Positions 8,555 through 17,928 are shown, counted from the stretch's first letter. The stretch is 64,000 bases of DNA from Humibacter ginsenosidimutans (GCF_007859675.1 NZ_CP042305.1:1488001-1552000); one strand, 5' to 3'. The notes: a model not told the origin generated them from the sequence alone. Program-made: numbers and translations.

Positions 8555-10123
8555 TCAGACGTCGTAGACGCGCACGAGCTCGCGCTTGAGCACCTTGCCG
8601 CTCGGTCCGAGCGGGAGGCTCTCGACGATCTCGATGCGACGCGGGAACTTGTAGGCCGCGACACGCTCCCTCGCGTGTTCGATGAGCTCTTCCGGCGAGG
8701 CCGTCGCGCCCGGCATGAGCGTGACGGCAGCCATGATCTCCTGGCCGTGCGTCTCGTGCGAGACACCGAACACAGCCACCATCGACACGGCGGGATGCGT
8801 GGACAGCACCTCCTCCACCTCACGCGGGTACACGTTGTAGCCGTTGCGCACGATCATGTCCTTCTTGCGGTCCACGATCGTCACGTAGTCGTCGTCGCTC
8901 TTGGTGCCGAGATCGCCGGTGCGGAACCAGCCGTCGACCACGGCCTCGGCGGTCGCCTCGGGCAGGTGCAGGTATCCCTTCATGAGGTTGTGCCCACGCA
9001 CGACGATCTCGCCCAGCTGCTCGCGGGGCAGCAGCACGATGCGGTCGTCGATCTCGGGGTCGGCCACCTCGACCTCGACGCCCCACAGCGGCTGGCCCAC
9101 GGTGCCGGCCCTGGTGGGCTTGCCCACCACGTTGAAGGTGGCGACGGGCGAGGTCTCGGTGAGGCCGTATCCCTCGTGGATGTTCACCCCGTACACCTCC
9201 TTGAACCGCTCGATCACGGCCATCGGCAAGGCTGACCCGCCCGAGAGCCCGTACTTCAGCGGCGGGCGATCCTGGTTCGCCTTCGCCGCTTCCAGCAGCG
9301 CGATGTACATGGTGGGAACGCCCGTCATGATCGTGCACCGATGCTTGTTGAGCAGGTCGAGAGCGGTGGCGCCGTCGAACTTGGGCACCATCACGACGGC
9401 GGCGCCCGCACGGAATCCGACGTTCATCACGCACACCTGGCCGAAGGTGTGGAAGAGGGGAAGGCACCCCAGCACCACGTCGTTCTCGTCGAGGTCGAAC
9501 GCGTCGGTGAGCAGCGAGCTGGTCTGCTCGACGATGGCGAAGTGGCATCCCTCTGCGCCCTTCGGCTTGCCGGTGGTGCCGCTCGTGTAGAGGATGGTCG
9601 CCGTGTCGAACGGACCACGCGGCACGTAGCCGTCGATCGGCTCGAGGGCGGATGCCTCGTCTTCCAGCCGAGGGAACGGGAGCGCCTCCAGCGCCTCGTC
9701 GGGCACCAGCACGCTGAGCACGGGCACGCCGGCCTGGGCGGCGCCCTTCGCTCCTTCTCCGAGCAACGGTGCGGCGCAGACGAGCGCGACGGAGCCGGAG
9801 TCGCGCAGCACGTACGCGATCTCATCGGCCTTCAGCAGGGCGTGCACCGGCACCACGACACCGCCGAGTGCGAGCACAGCGAAGTACACCCGCGGAAAAT
9901 CGGGCACGTTCGGAATGAGCACCGCGACCGGTGTGCCCGGGCCCACTCCGCGCGCGCGGAGGGCGGCGGCGTAGCGCCGGGTCTCCCACCACAGCCGGTC
10001 GTACGTGATGCGCTGCTCGCCGAAGATGACGGCGGTGCGCTCGGGATTCTGCCTCGCGGCCTCGGAGAGGATCGACGCCACCGAGATGGTGGCGAATCCG
10101 GTCGGCTGGGCGGTCTCAGTCAT
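8555..10123 (-). CDS. long-chain acyl-CoA synthetase (AMP-binding)
   Basis: A 522-residue adenylate-forming enzyme that activates a carboxylic acid to acyl-AMP and then acyl-CoA. Key motifs are YTSGTTGKPKG (179-189, phosphate loop), GYGLTETSP (A5), the GDLGTKSDDDYVTIVDRKKD region (A7-A8 hinge) and PRRIEIVESLPLGPSGKVLKRE at the end with the catalytic Lys. The ATG at 10123 has an AGGAG site 6 nt upstream. It is on the same strand as azlCD but separated by 93 bp holding a small palindrome, so it is probably transcribed alone. Long-chain fatty acids are the likely substrate. An aromatic acid is possible. Confidence 0.88.
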   Translation of the reverse strand: MTETAQPTGFATISVASILSEAARQNPERTAVIFGEQRITYDRLWWETRRYAAALRARGVGPGTPVAVLIPNVPDFPRVYFAVLALGGVVVPVHALLKADEIAYVLRDSGSVALVCAAPLLGEGAKGAAQAGVPVLSVLVPDEALEALPFPRLEDEASALEPIDGYVPRGPFDTATILYTSGTTGKPKGAEGCHFAIVEQTSSLLTDAFDLDENDVVLGCLPLFHTFGQVCVMNVGFRAGAAVVMVPKFDGATALDLLNKHRCTIMTGVPTMYIALLEAAKANQDRPPLKYGLSGGSALPMAVIERFKEVYGVNIHEGYGLTETSPVATFNVVGKPTRAGTVGQPLWGVEVEVADPEIDDRIVLLPREQLGEIVVRGHNLMKGYLHLPEATAEAVVDGWFRTGDLGTKSDDDYVTIVDRKKDMIVRNGYNVYPREVEEVLSTHPAVSMVAVFGVSHETHGQEIMAAVTLMPGATASPEELIEHARERVAAYKFPRRIEIVESLPLGPSGKVLKRELVRVYDV

Positions 10124-10162
10124 GGCTGCTCCTTGTCGTCGTTGACATGGCATCCGGTACGG

Positions 10163-10174
10163 GTTGCAAGCAAC
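10163..10174. promoter_or_regulatory. small palindrome upstream of the acyl-CoA synthetase gene
   Basis: GTTGC-AA-GCAAC, a perfect 12-bp palindrome, lies 40 bp before the start codon. The position suits an operator. The regulator is unknown and no matching gene adjoins it. Confidence 0.3.
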
Positions 10175-10216
10175 ATACACGCCCGGGCTGTCAGCGGCGC
10201 ACGCCCACTGCACGGG

Positions 10217-10528
10217 TCAGGGCAACCCGGCGAGACGAAGCAGAGCGGCCGCCGCAGCGCCCACGATGACGACGACCAGGAACGGCGCGCGCAGCAGAAG
10301 TGCGATCAGGGCCGCGACGAGTGAGCCGATGCGGGAGTCGAAGATCAGCTGCTGACCGTTCGCCAGCGTGTTGAGCACGGTGAGGGATGCCAGCAGCCCG
10401 ATGGTCAGCGTGCCCGCCACCCTGGTCATCCGCTTGTTCTTCAGCACCCTCGCCGGCACCAGGTAGCCGATCAACTTGGTGAGAAAGGCGACCACGCCGG
10501 CGGCGAGGATGTAGAGCCAGGTGGTCAC
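10217..10528 (-). CDS. azlD: AzlD branched-chain amino acid transport subunit
   Basis: A 103-residue membrane protein with four hydrophobic helices, the small partner of AzlC. Together they export branched-chain amino acids or their analogues. The first helix, WLYILAAGVVAFLTKLIGYLVP, is family-typical. It starts with GTG at 10528, overlapping the azlC stop by 4 nt (GTGA) with a GGAGG site upstream, so translation is coupled to azlC. Confidence 0.9.
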   Translation of the reverse strand: MTTWLYILAAGVVAFLTKLIGYLVPARVLKNKRMTRVAGTLTIGLLASLTVLNTLANGQQLIFDSRIGSLVAALIALLLRAPFLVVVIVGAAAAALLRLAGLP

Positions 10529-11313
10529 GACATCCCTCCCTCGTGCATGGGGCCGTCAGCGTCCCCGACGTCGCGAGCGGGATCCGGCGCCCCGGCGTCC
10601 TGAGCCCTTGCGTGCGGCGGTTCGACGTCGGGCTCCAGGCCTTCGTCGCTCCTGCCGGAGCCGAACAGCCCCCACACCGCGGCCACGACGGCGGCGATGA
10701 GCACGGGGATGCCCGGCGGCACGAACGGCACGACCACCACCGTCACGACGGCGCACGCCACCGCGATGGCCACCGGTTCGCGGGACTTGAGCCGCGGCCA
10801 CAGCAGACCGAGGAATGCGGCGACGGCGGCGCCGTCGAGCCCCCACGCCTTCGGGTCGCCGATGGCGTTGCCGAGTAGCGAGCCGAGGGCGGTGAAAAGG
10901 TTCCAGAGCACGAAGATCCCGATGCCGGTCACCCAGAACGCGCGCCGCTGCTCCGCGGGGTCACGCTGGGCGGTCGCCGTCGCCATCGACTCGTCGATCG
11001 TCACCTGGGCCGCCGCCAGCCTGCGCCAGCCGGTCGGCTGCAGCAGCGCGTTCAGCTGCATGCCGTAGACGGCGTTGCGGATGCCGAGCAGCGCAGCCGA
11101 GCCGAGTGCCGCTCCCCCGCTGCCACCGCCGGCGAGCACCCCGATGAACGCGAACTGCGATCCGCCCGAGAAGAGCAGCAGACTGAGCACCTGCGTCTGC
11201 CAGAAATCCAGACCCGACGCGATGCCGAGCGCGCCGAACGACACCCCGTACAGGCCGGTGGCCACCGCGACGGATGCCCCGGCCCGCGCTGCAGGCGACT
11301 TCCAGAGTTTCAC
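10525..11313 (-). CDS. azlC: AzlC branched-chain amino acid exporter
   Basis: A 262-residue membrane protein of the AzlC/YgaZ family. The start LYGVSFGALGIASGLDFWQTQVLSLLLFSGGSQFAF and the FTALGSLLGNAIGDP block with the preceding W/L-rich helix are family marks. A Gly/Asp/Glu-rich tail of about 45 residues extends past the last helix and is unusual. No ATG fits; the GTG at 11313 places translation right at the first charged residues before helix 1, but its ribosome site is weak. The open frame continues far upstream across the divergent permease gene and is not coding there. Confidence 0.85.
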   Translation of the reverse strand: MKLWKSPAARAGASVAVATGLYGVSFGALGIASGLDFWQTQVLSLLLFSGGSQFAFIGVLAGGGSGGAALGSAALLGIRNAVYGMQLNALLQPTGWRRLAAAQVTIDESMATATAQRDPAEQRRAFWVTGIGIFVLWNLFTALGSLLGNAIGDPKAWGLDGAAVAAFLGLLWPRLKSREPVAIAVACAVVTVVVVPFVPPGIPVLIAAVVAAVWGLFGSGRSDEGLEPDVEPPHARAQDAGAPDPARDVGDADGPMHEGGMS

Positions 11314-11401
11314 GCGTGCCAGTCTGCCAGCGCGGCGAAGTGTCCGGACGGGGCGGAAAAACCGGACGATCTCCGACTGATGAGTCTGTCTCACCTCTCG
11401 T

Positions 11402-11427
11402 CCACCGGGGTCCCCCGGTGGTACTTT
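11402..11427 (+). promoter_or_regulatory. palindromic operator abutting a -10 box before the APC permease
   Basis: Nine-base arms CCACCGGGG / CCCCGGTGG (11402-11410, 11413-11421) flank a 2-bp centre. They are followed at once by TACTTT (11422-11427), a TAnnnT -10 box. A repressor bound here would cover the promoter spacer. The RNA would start near 11434, about 50 nt before the permease start. Confidence 0.5.
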
Positions 11428-11484
11428 CACGTCTGTCTCGCCCGGGTCTCGAGCGAGCATCCCGTGACCCGAAGGCCGACGACG

Positions 11485-13026
11485 ATGTCGAACACAGTGC
11501 AAGACCAGCCCACTGGATCCACCACGACGGAGCATCATCACGAGCTGAAGGCCGACGGCGTCAGCGGCGCGGGAGCCATCGTGATGGCCGTCGCGGGCAG
11601 CGCTCCCGCGTATTCGATCGCGGCCACGACGGCACTCCTGATCGGCGCCGCGGGGCTCGCAGCGCCGGCAGCCCTGCTGTGGTGCGGCATCCCGATGCTC
11701 GGCATCGCATGGGCGTTCGCCTACCTCGGCCGTTCCGACGTGAACGCCGGCGCCTCGTACTCCTGGGTCGGCCGCGCGCTGCACCCGATCCTCGGCTACC
11801 TGTCCGGCTGGTCGCTCGTGATCTCGGCGACCATCTTCATGGTCGCCGGCGCGCTGCCCGCCGGCCAATACACGGTCTCGCTGTTCGACGAGAAGGCGGC
11901 GGGCAACGTCTGGCTCGTCACCGGGATCGGCGCGATCTGGTTCCTCGTGATGGCCGGCTGCGTGCTCGTCGGCGTGACGATCACGGCGCTCGCGCAGTGG
12001 ATCATGTCGTCGATCGAGGTCGCGATCCTCGTGGTGTTCGGCGTGATCGCGATCATCAAGGCACTGTCGGGTGCGCACACCAACGGCGCCGCGTTCTCGT
12101 GGGACTGGTTCGGATTCGGGCACTTCAGCGGCATGACCGGGTTCATCGGCGCCGCGCTCATCGCCGCGTTCTATTACTGGGGCTGGGACGTCAGCTCGAA
12201 CCTCAACGAGGAGACGACGAACGGCCGCAAGACGGCCGGCATCGGCGGCATCATCGGCGTGGTCATCGTGTTCCTGCTGTTCGAGGTCTTCACCATCGCC
12301 ACCCAGGTGATGCTTCCGGAGAAGACCATCGAGGGCAGCAACAACCTGATCGGCGATCTCGGGCAGGCGATCATCCCCGGCATCGGCGGCAAGATCCTCA
12401 TCGTCGCCGTCATGCTCTCCACCATCGCGACGCTGGAGACCACGCTGATCCAGGTGACGCGGTCGCTCTTCGCGATGGGGCGCGACCACACGCTCCCCGC
12501 CCTGTTCGGCACCACGCACAAGAAGTGGAAGACGCCTGCGTTCGCCACGCTGGTCGTCACGGGCGTCTCGCTGGTGCTCTTCATCGGATCCAACGCGCTG
12601 GGCAGCGTCGGCGACATCCTCAACGCGGCCATCAGCTCGATCGGATTCCAGATCGCGTTCTACTACGCGCTCGCCGGCATCGCCGTCGTCGTCGCCTACC
12701 GCAGGGAGATCTTCAAGTCCGTGAAGAACTTCCTCTTCATCGGCCTGTGGCCGGCGATCGGCGCCGTCTTCATGGCCGTCGTGTTCGTGGTGTCGATCCC
12801 GAGCCAGTTCGAGTCCAATCCGAAAGACCCCGGCACCGCTTGGCTGATCATCATCATCGGCATCGGCACCATCGCGATCGGGCTCGTGCCCATGGCGATC
12901 TACTGGCGCAAGGGACACAAGTACTTCAGCCGCCGTCCGCTCGAGACCGGCGAGGAGATCCCGGCGGCCACGGTGAACGTGTCGGTCATCGACCCGCGCA
13001 CCGACCCGGAGCACTTCCAGAAGTAG
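11485..13026 (+). CDS. APC-family amino acid permease
   Basis: A 513-residue amino acid-polyamine-organocation transporter with 12 or more hydrophobic helices. The first helix carries the unwound-helix motif GSAPAYSIAATTALL (about 32-46), and FYYWGWDVSSNLNEET is typical of the family. It moves an amino acid or amine across the cytoplasmic membrane, with unknown specificity. The ATG at 11485 follows a GAAGG site by 9 nt; a GTG at 11464 is a weaker alternative. It is divergent from azlCD, so this may be an import/export pair for related amino acids, though that is only inference. Confidence 0.88.
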   Translation: MSNTVQDQPTGSTTTEHHHELKADGVSGAGAIVMAVAGSAPAYSIAATTALLIGAAGLAAPAALLWCGIPMLGIAWAFAYLGRSDVNAGASYSWVGRALHPILGYLSGWSLVISATIFMVAGALPAGQYTVSLFDEKAAGNVWLVTGIGAIWFLVMAGCVLVGVTITALAQWIMSSIEVAILVVFGVIAIIKALSGAHTNGAAFSWDWFGFGHFSGMTGFIGAALIAAFYYWGWDVSSNLNEETTNGRKTAGIGGIIGVVIVFLLFEVFTIATQVMLPEKTIEGSNNLIGDLGQAIIPGIGGKILIVAVMLSTIATLETTLIQVTRSLFAMGRDHTLPALFGTTHKKWKTPAFATLVVTGVSLVLFIGSNALGSVGDILNAAISSIGFQIAFYYALAGIAVVVAYRREIFKSVKNFLFIGLWPAIGAVFMAVVFVVSIPSQFESNPKDPGTAWLIIIIGIGTIAIGLVPMAIYWRKGHKYFSRRPLETGEEIPAATVNVSVIDPRTDPEHFQK

Positions 13027-13065
13027 CGCGGGCGGTCCGGCCGTCCTCTGCGATCGCGCCGGGCA

Positions 13066-13071
13066 TAGAAT
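13066..13071 (+). promoter_or_regulatory. -10 box of hrpA, probably leaderless
   Basis: TAGAAT lies 9 nt before the ATG of hrpA, so transcription would begin within a few bases of the start codon. The same CATAGAATCGA context recurs before the MFS gene at 52351. Confidence 0.6.
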
Positions 13072-13080
13072 CGAAGGCTC

Positions 13081-16000
13081 ATGTCTTCCGTGCCGCCCGC
13101 AGTCGAGTCCGCCGCTCGCACAGGCATCCCCGTCATCCACTTCCCGCCCGAGCTGCCCGTCAGCGAGCGCCGGGAGGAGATCGCGCGCGCCATCGAGCAG
13201 AACCAGGTCGTGATCGTCGCCGGCGAGACGGGGTCGGGCAAGACCACGCAGCTGCCGAAGATCTGTCTCGCGCTGGGGCGCGAGTCCATCGGCCACACGC
13301 AGCCCCGCCGCATCGCGGCCCGCGCGATCGCCGAGCGGGTGGCTGAAGAGTTGGGCGACGAGGTCGGCGGGCTCGTCGGCTACAAGGTGCGCTTCACCGA
13401 CGAGGTGTCGAAGGCGACGCGCATCAAGGTGATGACCGACGGAATCCTACTGAACGAGATCCACCGCGACCGCGACCTGACCGCTTACGACACGATCATC
13501 ATCGACGAGGCGCACGAGCGCAGCCTCACCATCGACTTCCTGCTCGGCTACCTGAAGCGGCTGCTCCCCCGACGCCCCGATCTCAAGGTCATCGTCACCA
13601 GCGCGACCATCGACCCGGAGAGCTTCGCGAAGCACTTCGCCGATGCCGAGGGCGACCCCGCGCCGGTCGTCGAGGTCTCCGGCCGCACCTACCCCGTCGA
13701 GGTGCGCTACCGCCCTCTCGTCGCCGACGACGAGGGCGACGACGACGTGGATGCCGCGCCGGCCGTCGACCGCGACTACCTCACCGGCATCACCGATGCG
13801 CTCGACGAGCTCGGCCGCGAGAAGCCAGGCGACGTGCTGGTGTTCCTCTCCGGCGAGACCGAGATCCGGGATGCCGAAGACGCCGTGCGCGGGCACCTCA
13901 CGCGCCGCGGCGAGGCGGCATCCACCCAGGTGCTGCCGTTGTACGGCAGGCTGTCGTCCGCCGACCAGCACCGCGTCTTCGGGCCGGTGCCTGCGGGCAT
14001 CCGCCGCCGCATCGTGCTCTCCACGAACGTGGCGGAGACCAGCCTGACCGTGCCGGGCATCAGGTACGTGATCGACGCGGGCACCGCGCGCATCTCGCGC
14101 TACTCGACGCGCGCGAAGGTGCAGCGCCTGCCGATCGAGGCCATCTCGCAGGCCTCCGCGAAGCAGCGCTCAGGCCGCTCCGGCCGCACGAGCGACGGCA
14201 TCGCGATCCGGCTCTACTCGGAGGACGACTTCGAGAAGCGGCCGGAGTTCACGGAGCCGGAGATCCTGCGCACCAACCTGGCGGCGGTCATCCTGCAGAT
14301 GATCTCGCTCGGGCTGGGCGACATCGACGCGTTCCCGTTCCTCACGCCTCCCGACTCGCGCGGCGTGAAGGACGGTCTCGATCTGCTCGCCGAGCTGGGC
14401 GCCGTGCACGACGGGCGGCTGACGAAGACCGGCCGGACGCTCGCCAGGCTGCCGATCGATCCGCGATTCGGACGCATGCTCGTCGAGTCCGGTCGTCAGG
14501 ACGTCGTGCGCGAGGTGATGGTGATCGTGTCCGGGCTGACGATCCAAGACCCGCGCGAGCGTCCGCTCGAGAAGCGCGCGCGGGCCGACCAGCAGCACGC
14601 CAGGTTCACCGATCAGACCAGCGACTTCCTCACCCTGCTCAACCTCTGGAACCACCTGGAGCAGAAGCAGAAGGAGCTCGGATCCAGCGCGTTCCGTCGC
14701 CTCTGCAAGGCGGAATACCTCAACTATCTGCGCATCCGCGAGTGGCAAGACCTCTACCGCCAGCTGCGCCGCACCGCCAAACCACTCGGTCTCGCACCAG
14801 GCGACGCGAAGGTCGACGGGGATGCCATCCACAAGTCCCTGCTGTCTGGCCTGCTCTCGCACATCGGCCTGCGCGACGCCGCGAAGAAGGACTACCTCGG
14901 CGCCCGCAACACCCGTTTTCTGATCTTCCCGGGCTCGGTCCTCGCTGCCAAGAGAGAAGGCAGGGCACAGCCACAGGCCGTGATGAGTGCGGAGCTCGTG
15001 GAGACCAGTCGCCTGTTCGCGCGCATGAACGCCGCGATCGATCCGGCGTGGGCCGAGCCGCTCGCCGGCGACCTGGTGCGCCGCAGCTACAGCGAGCCGC
15101 ACTGGGAGAAGCGCCAGGGCGCTGCCGTCGTGTTCGAGAAGGTCACGCTGTTCGGCGTGCCGATCGTGCCGAAGCGGCGAGCGCAGCTCAGCCGCATCGA
15201 CGCGCCTCTGGCCCGCGAGCTCTTCATCAGACACGCTCTCGTCGCCGGCGAATGGCCGAGCGACACCCGTGACCACGCCTTCGACTTCCAGCGCGCCAAC
15301 GCGAAGCTGCGCGTCGAGCTCGAGAAGGTGGAGGAACGCACGAGGCGACGGGACATCCTGCTGGATGACGAGGCGATGGTCTCGTTCTTCGAGGAGCGTA
15401 TTCCGGCCGAGGTCACCGACACCCGCTCGTTCGAGTCGTGGTGGCGGCAGGAGCGGCGCACGAAGGGCCGCCTGCTCACGATGCGCCGCGAAGACCTCGT
15501 CGACGACGTCGAGGAAGCGATCGTCGACGAGGACGCCTTTCCTCCGGTCTGGCGCCAGGGCGACCAGCGGCTCGCGCTGAGCTACCGGTTCGTGCCTGGC
15601 GATGAGGACGACGGCGTGACCGTGCAGGTTCCACTCGCGCTGCTGCCCCGGCTGAGTCCGATCGGCTTCGACGCACAGGTTCCCGGGCTGCGCGTCGAGC
15701 TGATCACGGCATTCATCCGCACGCTGCCGAAGGCGCTGCGCCGGTCCGTGGTGCCCGCCGCCGACTGGGCGGCCCGCATCGCGGCGGAGCTGCCGGCGGG
15801 CATCGGCTCCGGCGCGGGTGCAGAGACCGGGGCGAGCGGGGCCGGCGCCTCAGGCCCGAGGGCCGGCGAGCTCGAGCCGTTCACGGGCATCCTGTCGCGC
15901 ACCATCCGCCGGCTCACGAGCACCCCGGTCGACCCGAGCGATTTCGACGTGGAGCGCGTGCCGCCGCACCTGCGCATGACGTTCCGCGTGGTCGATGAGC

Positions 16001-16995
16001 GGTCCAAGGTGGTCGCAACCGGCAAGGATCTGCTCGAGCTGCAGCGCAGGCTCGCCCCCAAGGTTCGGGAGTCGGTGGCGAAGGCCTCCGTGCGCCGTCG
16101 CGACCCGATCGAGCGCACCGGGCTCACCACCTGGGACTTCGACGAGTTGCCGCGCTTCGTCGACACCGAGCAGGGCGGAAGAGGCACCGGGATGCCGCGC
16201 AGCGTCATCCGCGGCTATCCCACCCTGGTGCCGGAGAAAGACGGCGTCGCGATCAGGGTCGTCGGAACGCAGCAGGAGCAGGAGCGCTCGCTGCCCGACG
16301 GCGTGCGCGCGCTGCTGCTGAACGGCATCCCGTCGCCGACGGCGTACGTGCAGCAGCACCTCACTTCAGCAGAGAAGCTGGCGCTGGCCGCGAGCCCCTA
16401 TCCGTCGACGACGGCGCTCTTCGACGACTGCCTCGCCGCAGTGGTCGGCTCGGTGCTGTTCGAGGCCGCGCCGGGCGGTCTGGTGTTCACGCGGGCCGAG
16501 TTCGAGGCGATTCGCGACAGCGTCTCTGCCGGGGTGATGGATGCCCTGTTCACCACAGTCTCGCTCGTCGCCCGCGTGCTCACCGAGCAGCGTGCCGCCG
16601 AGAAGACCATCTCGGGCACGTCGTCGATGGCCCTGCTCGGCGCGCTCACCGATGCGAAGGCGCAGCTGGCCGGACTCGTGTTCCCCGGTTTCGTCTCGCG
16701 CACGGGGCTGGCGCAGCTGCGGCAGCTGCCGCGCTATCTGCAGGCGCTGACGTGGCGCATCGAGCGGCTGCCCGACAATCCGGGGCGCGACCGCGTGTGG
16801 ATGACCGAGGTGCAGACCGCGACGGCACGCTTCACGGATGCCGGCGGCATCATCCCGCTCCCCGTGCACGCCGCACCGAAGCTGGTGCACGCCAGGTGGA
16901 TGCTCGAGGAGCTGCGGGTGAGCCTCTTCGCGCAGCAGCTCGGCACCGCTGAGACGGTGTCGTTGCAGCGCATCCAGAAGGTGCTGAACCCGTAG
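13081..16995 (+). CDS. hrpA: ATP-dependent RNA helicase HrpA
   Basis: A 1304-residue DEAH-box helicase, the full length of bacterial HrpA. Motifs in order: GETGSGKTT (48-56, Walker A), TQPRRIAA (Ia), DEAHERS (142-148, motif II), SATID (174-178, motif III), then the helicase C domain with QRSGRSGRTSDG (motif VI), the HA2/OB region, and the long DUF3418 C-terminal region unique to HrpA. It unwinds RNA in the cytosol and, in known bacteria, helps rescue stalled ribosomes and process mRNAs. A Gly/Ala-rich insert at about residues 905-925 is probably a linker. No partner gene adjoins it. Confidence 0.95.
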   Translation: MSSVPPAVESAARTGIPVIHFPPELPVSERREEIARAIEQNQVVIVAGETGSGKTTQLPKICLALGRESIGHTQPRRIAARAIAERVAEELGDEVGGLVGYKVRFTDEVSKATRIKVMTDGILLNEIHRDRDLTAYDTIIIDEAHERSLTIDFLLGYLKRLLPRRPDLKVIVTSATIDPESFAKHFADAEGDPAPVVEVSGRTYPVEVRYRPLVADDEGDDDVDAAPAVDRDYLTGITDALDELGREKPGDVLVFLSGETEIRDAEDAVRGHLTRRGEAASTQVLPLYGRLSSADQHRVFGPVPAGIRRRIVLSTNVAETSLTVPGIRYVIDAGTARISRYSTRAKVQRLPIEAISQASAKQRSGRSGRTSDGIAIRLYSEDDFEKRPEFTEPEILRTNLAAVILQMISLGLGDIDAFPFLTPPDSRGVKDGLDLLAELGAVHDGRLTKTGRTLARLPIDPRFGRMLVESGRQDVVREVMVIVSGLTIQDPRERPLEKRARADQQHARFTDQTSDFLTLLNLWNHLEQKQKELGSSAFRRLCKAEYLNYLRIREWQDLYRQLRRTAKPLGLAPGDAKVDGDAIHKSLLSGLLSHIGLRDAAKKDYLGARNTRFLIFPGSVLAAKREGRAQPQAVMSAELVETSRLFARMNAAIDPAWAEPLAGDLVRRSYSEPHWEKRQGAAVVFEKVTLFGVPIVPKRRAQLSRIDAPLARELFIRHALVAGEWPSDTRDHAFDFQRANAKLRVELEKVEERTRRRDILLDDEAMVSFFEERIPAEVTDTRSFESWWRQERRTKGRLLTMRREDLVDDVEEAIVDEDAFPPVWRQGDQRLALSYRFVPGDEDDGVTVQVPLALLPRLSPIGFDAQVPGLRVELITAFIRTLPKALRRSVVPAADWAARIAAELPAGIGSGAGAETGASGAGASGPRAGELEPFTGILSRTIRRLTSTPVDPSDFDVERVPPHLRMTFRVVDERSKVVATGKDLLELQRRLAPKVRESVAKASVRRRDPIERTGLTTWDFDELPRFVDTEQGGRGTGMPRSVIRGYPTLVPEKDGVAIRVVGTQQEQERSLPDGVRALLLNGIPSPTAYVQQHLTSAEKLALAASPYPSTTALFDDCLAAVVGSVLFEAAPGGLVFTRAEFEAIRDSVSAGVMDALFTTVSLVARVLTEQRAAEKTISGTSSMALLGALTDAKAQLAGLVFPGFVSRTGLAQLRQLPRYLQALTWRIERLPDNPGRDRVWMTEVQTATARFTDAGGIIPLPVHAAPKLVHARWMLEELRVSLFAQQLGTAETVSLQRIQKVLNP

Positions 16996-17007
16996 AGGCG
17001 ACCGCCG

Positions 17008-17013
17008 TACGAT
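17008..17013 (+). promoter_or_regulatory. -10 box of the VOC-family gene, leaderless
   Basis: TACGAT ends 7 nt before the ATG at 17021, putting the predicted transcription start on the start codon. It sits 12 bp after the hrpA stop, so this gene can be transcribed separately. Confidence 0.55.
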
Positions 17014-17020
17014 CCCGTAC

Positions 17021-17392
17021 ATGGATGCCCCGGTTCGCGGCGCCCGCATCGCGGGAGTCTCGCTCGATTGCGCCGACCCGCGCGAACTCGTCGACTTCTA
17101 CGCACGCCTTCTCGACGGTCGGGTGGCCTGGGCGAACGACAACGCGGCGGGAGTGGCCGTCGGGCCGTACACGCTCGTCGCGCAGCGGGTGTCTCCTTAC
17201 ACCCGCCCCACGTGGCCGGGGTCTTCGATCGTCCACCTCGACCTGACCTGCGAGCCGGCCGACCTCGCGGCTTTTCAACGGCGGGCGGAGGGGTGCGGAG
17301 CCGAGGTGGCCGCGTTTCAGCCGGACGACCGGTGGGTGGTCATGCTCGACCCGGCGGGTCATCCGTTCTGTTTGACGCCCATCGCCGGATGA
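17021..17392 (+). CDS. VOC-superfamily (glyoxalase-like) protein
   Basis: A 123-residue protein with two beta-alpha-beta-beta-beta modules of the glyoxalase/bleomycin-resistance fold. It opens with ARIAGVSLDCADPRELVDFYARLL and closes with VVMLDPAGHPFCLTPIAG, the usual end of module two. The first His/Glu metal positions are not clearly kept, so it may be a binding protein and not a metalloenzyme. Its 3' end overlaps the convergent kinase gene by 34 bp. Confidence 0.8.
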   Translation: MDAPVRGARIAGVSLDCADPRELVDFYARLLDGRVAWANDNAAGVAVGPYTLVAQRVSPYTRPTWPGSSIVHLDLTCEPADLAAFQRRAEGCGAEVAAFQPDDRWVVMLDPAGHPFCLTPIAG

Positions 17393-17928
17393 CGCAGCGC
17401 GCCCACGATGACCGCGTAGGTCTCCTCCGGGGTCTGCGCCCCGGTGTCGATGCGGATCGTCTCCGGTCGCCCTGCGAGGTAGTCGTCGAGATCACCCACG
17501 ATCTTCTCCAGCAGCGCTCCGTCGGACTCACCCAGAGCATCCTGCACCCAGGCATCGACCTCGTGCTCCGGCTGCTTCGCGCCGAACCTTCTGCGATGCT
17601 CGTCTGAGCCCGCGAGCAGGGCGAACTCGACGTACTCGGCACCCGCCAGCTCAGCCAGCTCCTCGGCCCACGGACTCTCGTCGTGGCTCGTGATCAGTTG
17701 CGGCAGCACCACGTCGTGGCCGTCGTGCAGGTGCGCGACCGCCATGGTCGACCCGAGCTCCCGCGCGGTGCGCAGCGCCGAGTCGAAGTCGTTCTGCCAA
17801 CCGCCCACCAGCCCCACGAGCACATCGATGTCGAGATTCAGCACGCCTGGATGCTCCGCCGCATACCGCCGCGCAAGCGTCGACTTTCCCACCCGCGATG
17901 GACCGTTCAGATGGATGAGCCGCGACAT
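17359..17928 (-). CDS. P-loop kinase (chloramphenicol phosphotransferase-like)
   Basis: A 189-residue AAA_33-type nucleotide kinase. The Walker A motif GPSRVGKST lies at residues 9-17, right at the N-terminus, followed by LNLDIDVLVGLVGGW, as in chloramphenicol phosphotransferase-like proteins, where the Asp positions the substrate hydroxyl. The substrate is unknown; nothing nearby suggests an antibiotic producer. Its end overlaps the convergent VOC gene, so the two may interfere in transcription. Confidence 0.8.
   Translation of the reverse strand: MSRLIHLNGPSRVGKSTLARRYAAEHPGVLNLDIDVLVGLVGGWQNDFDSALRTARELGSTMAVAHLHDGHDVVLPQLITSHDESPWAEELAELAGAEYVEFALLAGSDEHRRRFGAKQPEHEVDAWVQDALGESDGALLEKIVGDLDDYLAGRPETIRIDTGAQTPEETYAVIVGALRHPAMGVKQNG

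Noticed and set aside
11314..13296. Long minus-strand open frame continuing upstream of azlC
   Set aside because: It lies over the APC permease and hrpA start on the other strand and reads as Asp/Arg/His-rich nonsense typical of shadow frames in high-GC DNA.
17359..17928. Chloramphenicol resistance gene
   Set aside because: The P-loop and following Asp fit the kinase family, but the overall match is generic and no antibiotic biosynthesis genes are nearby.
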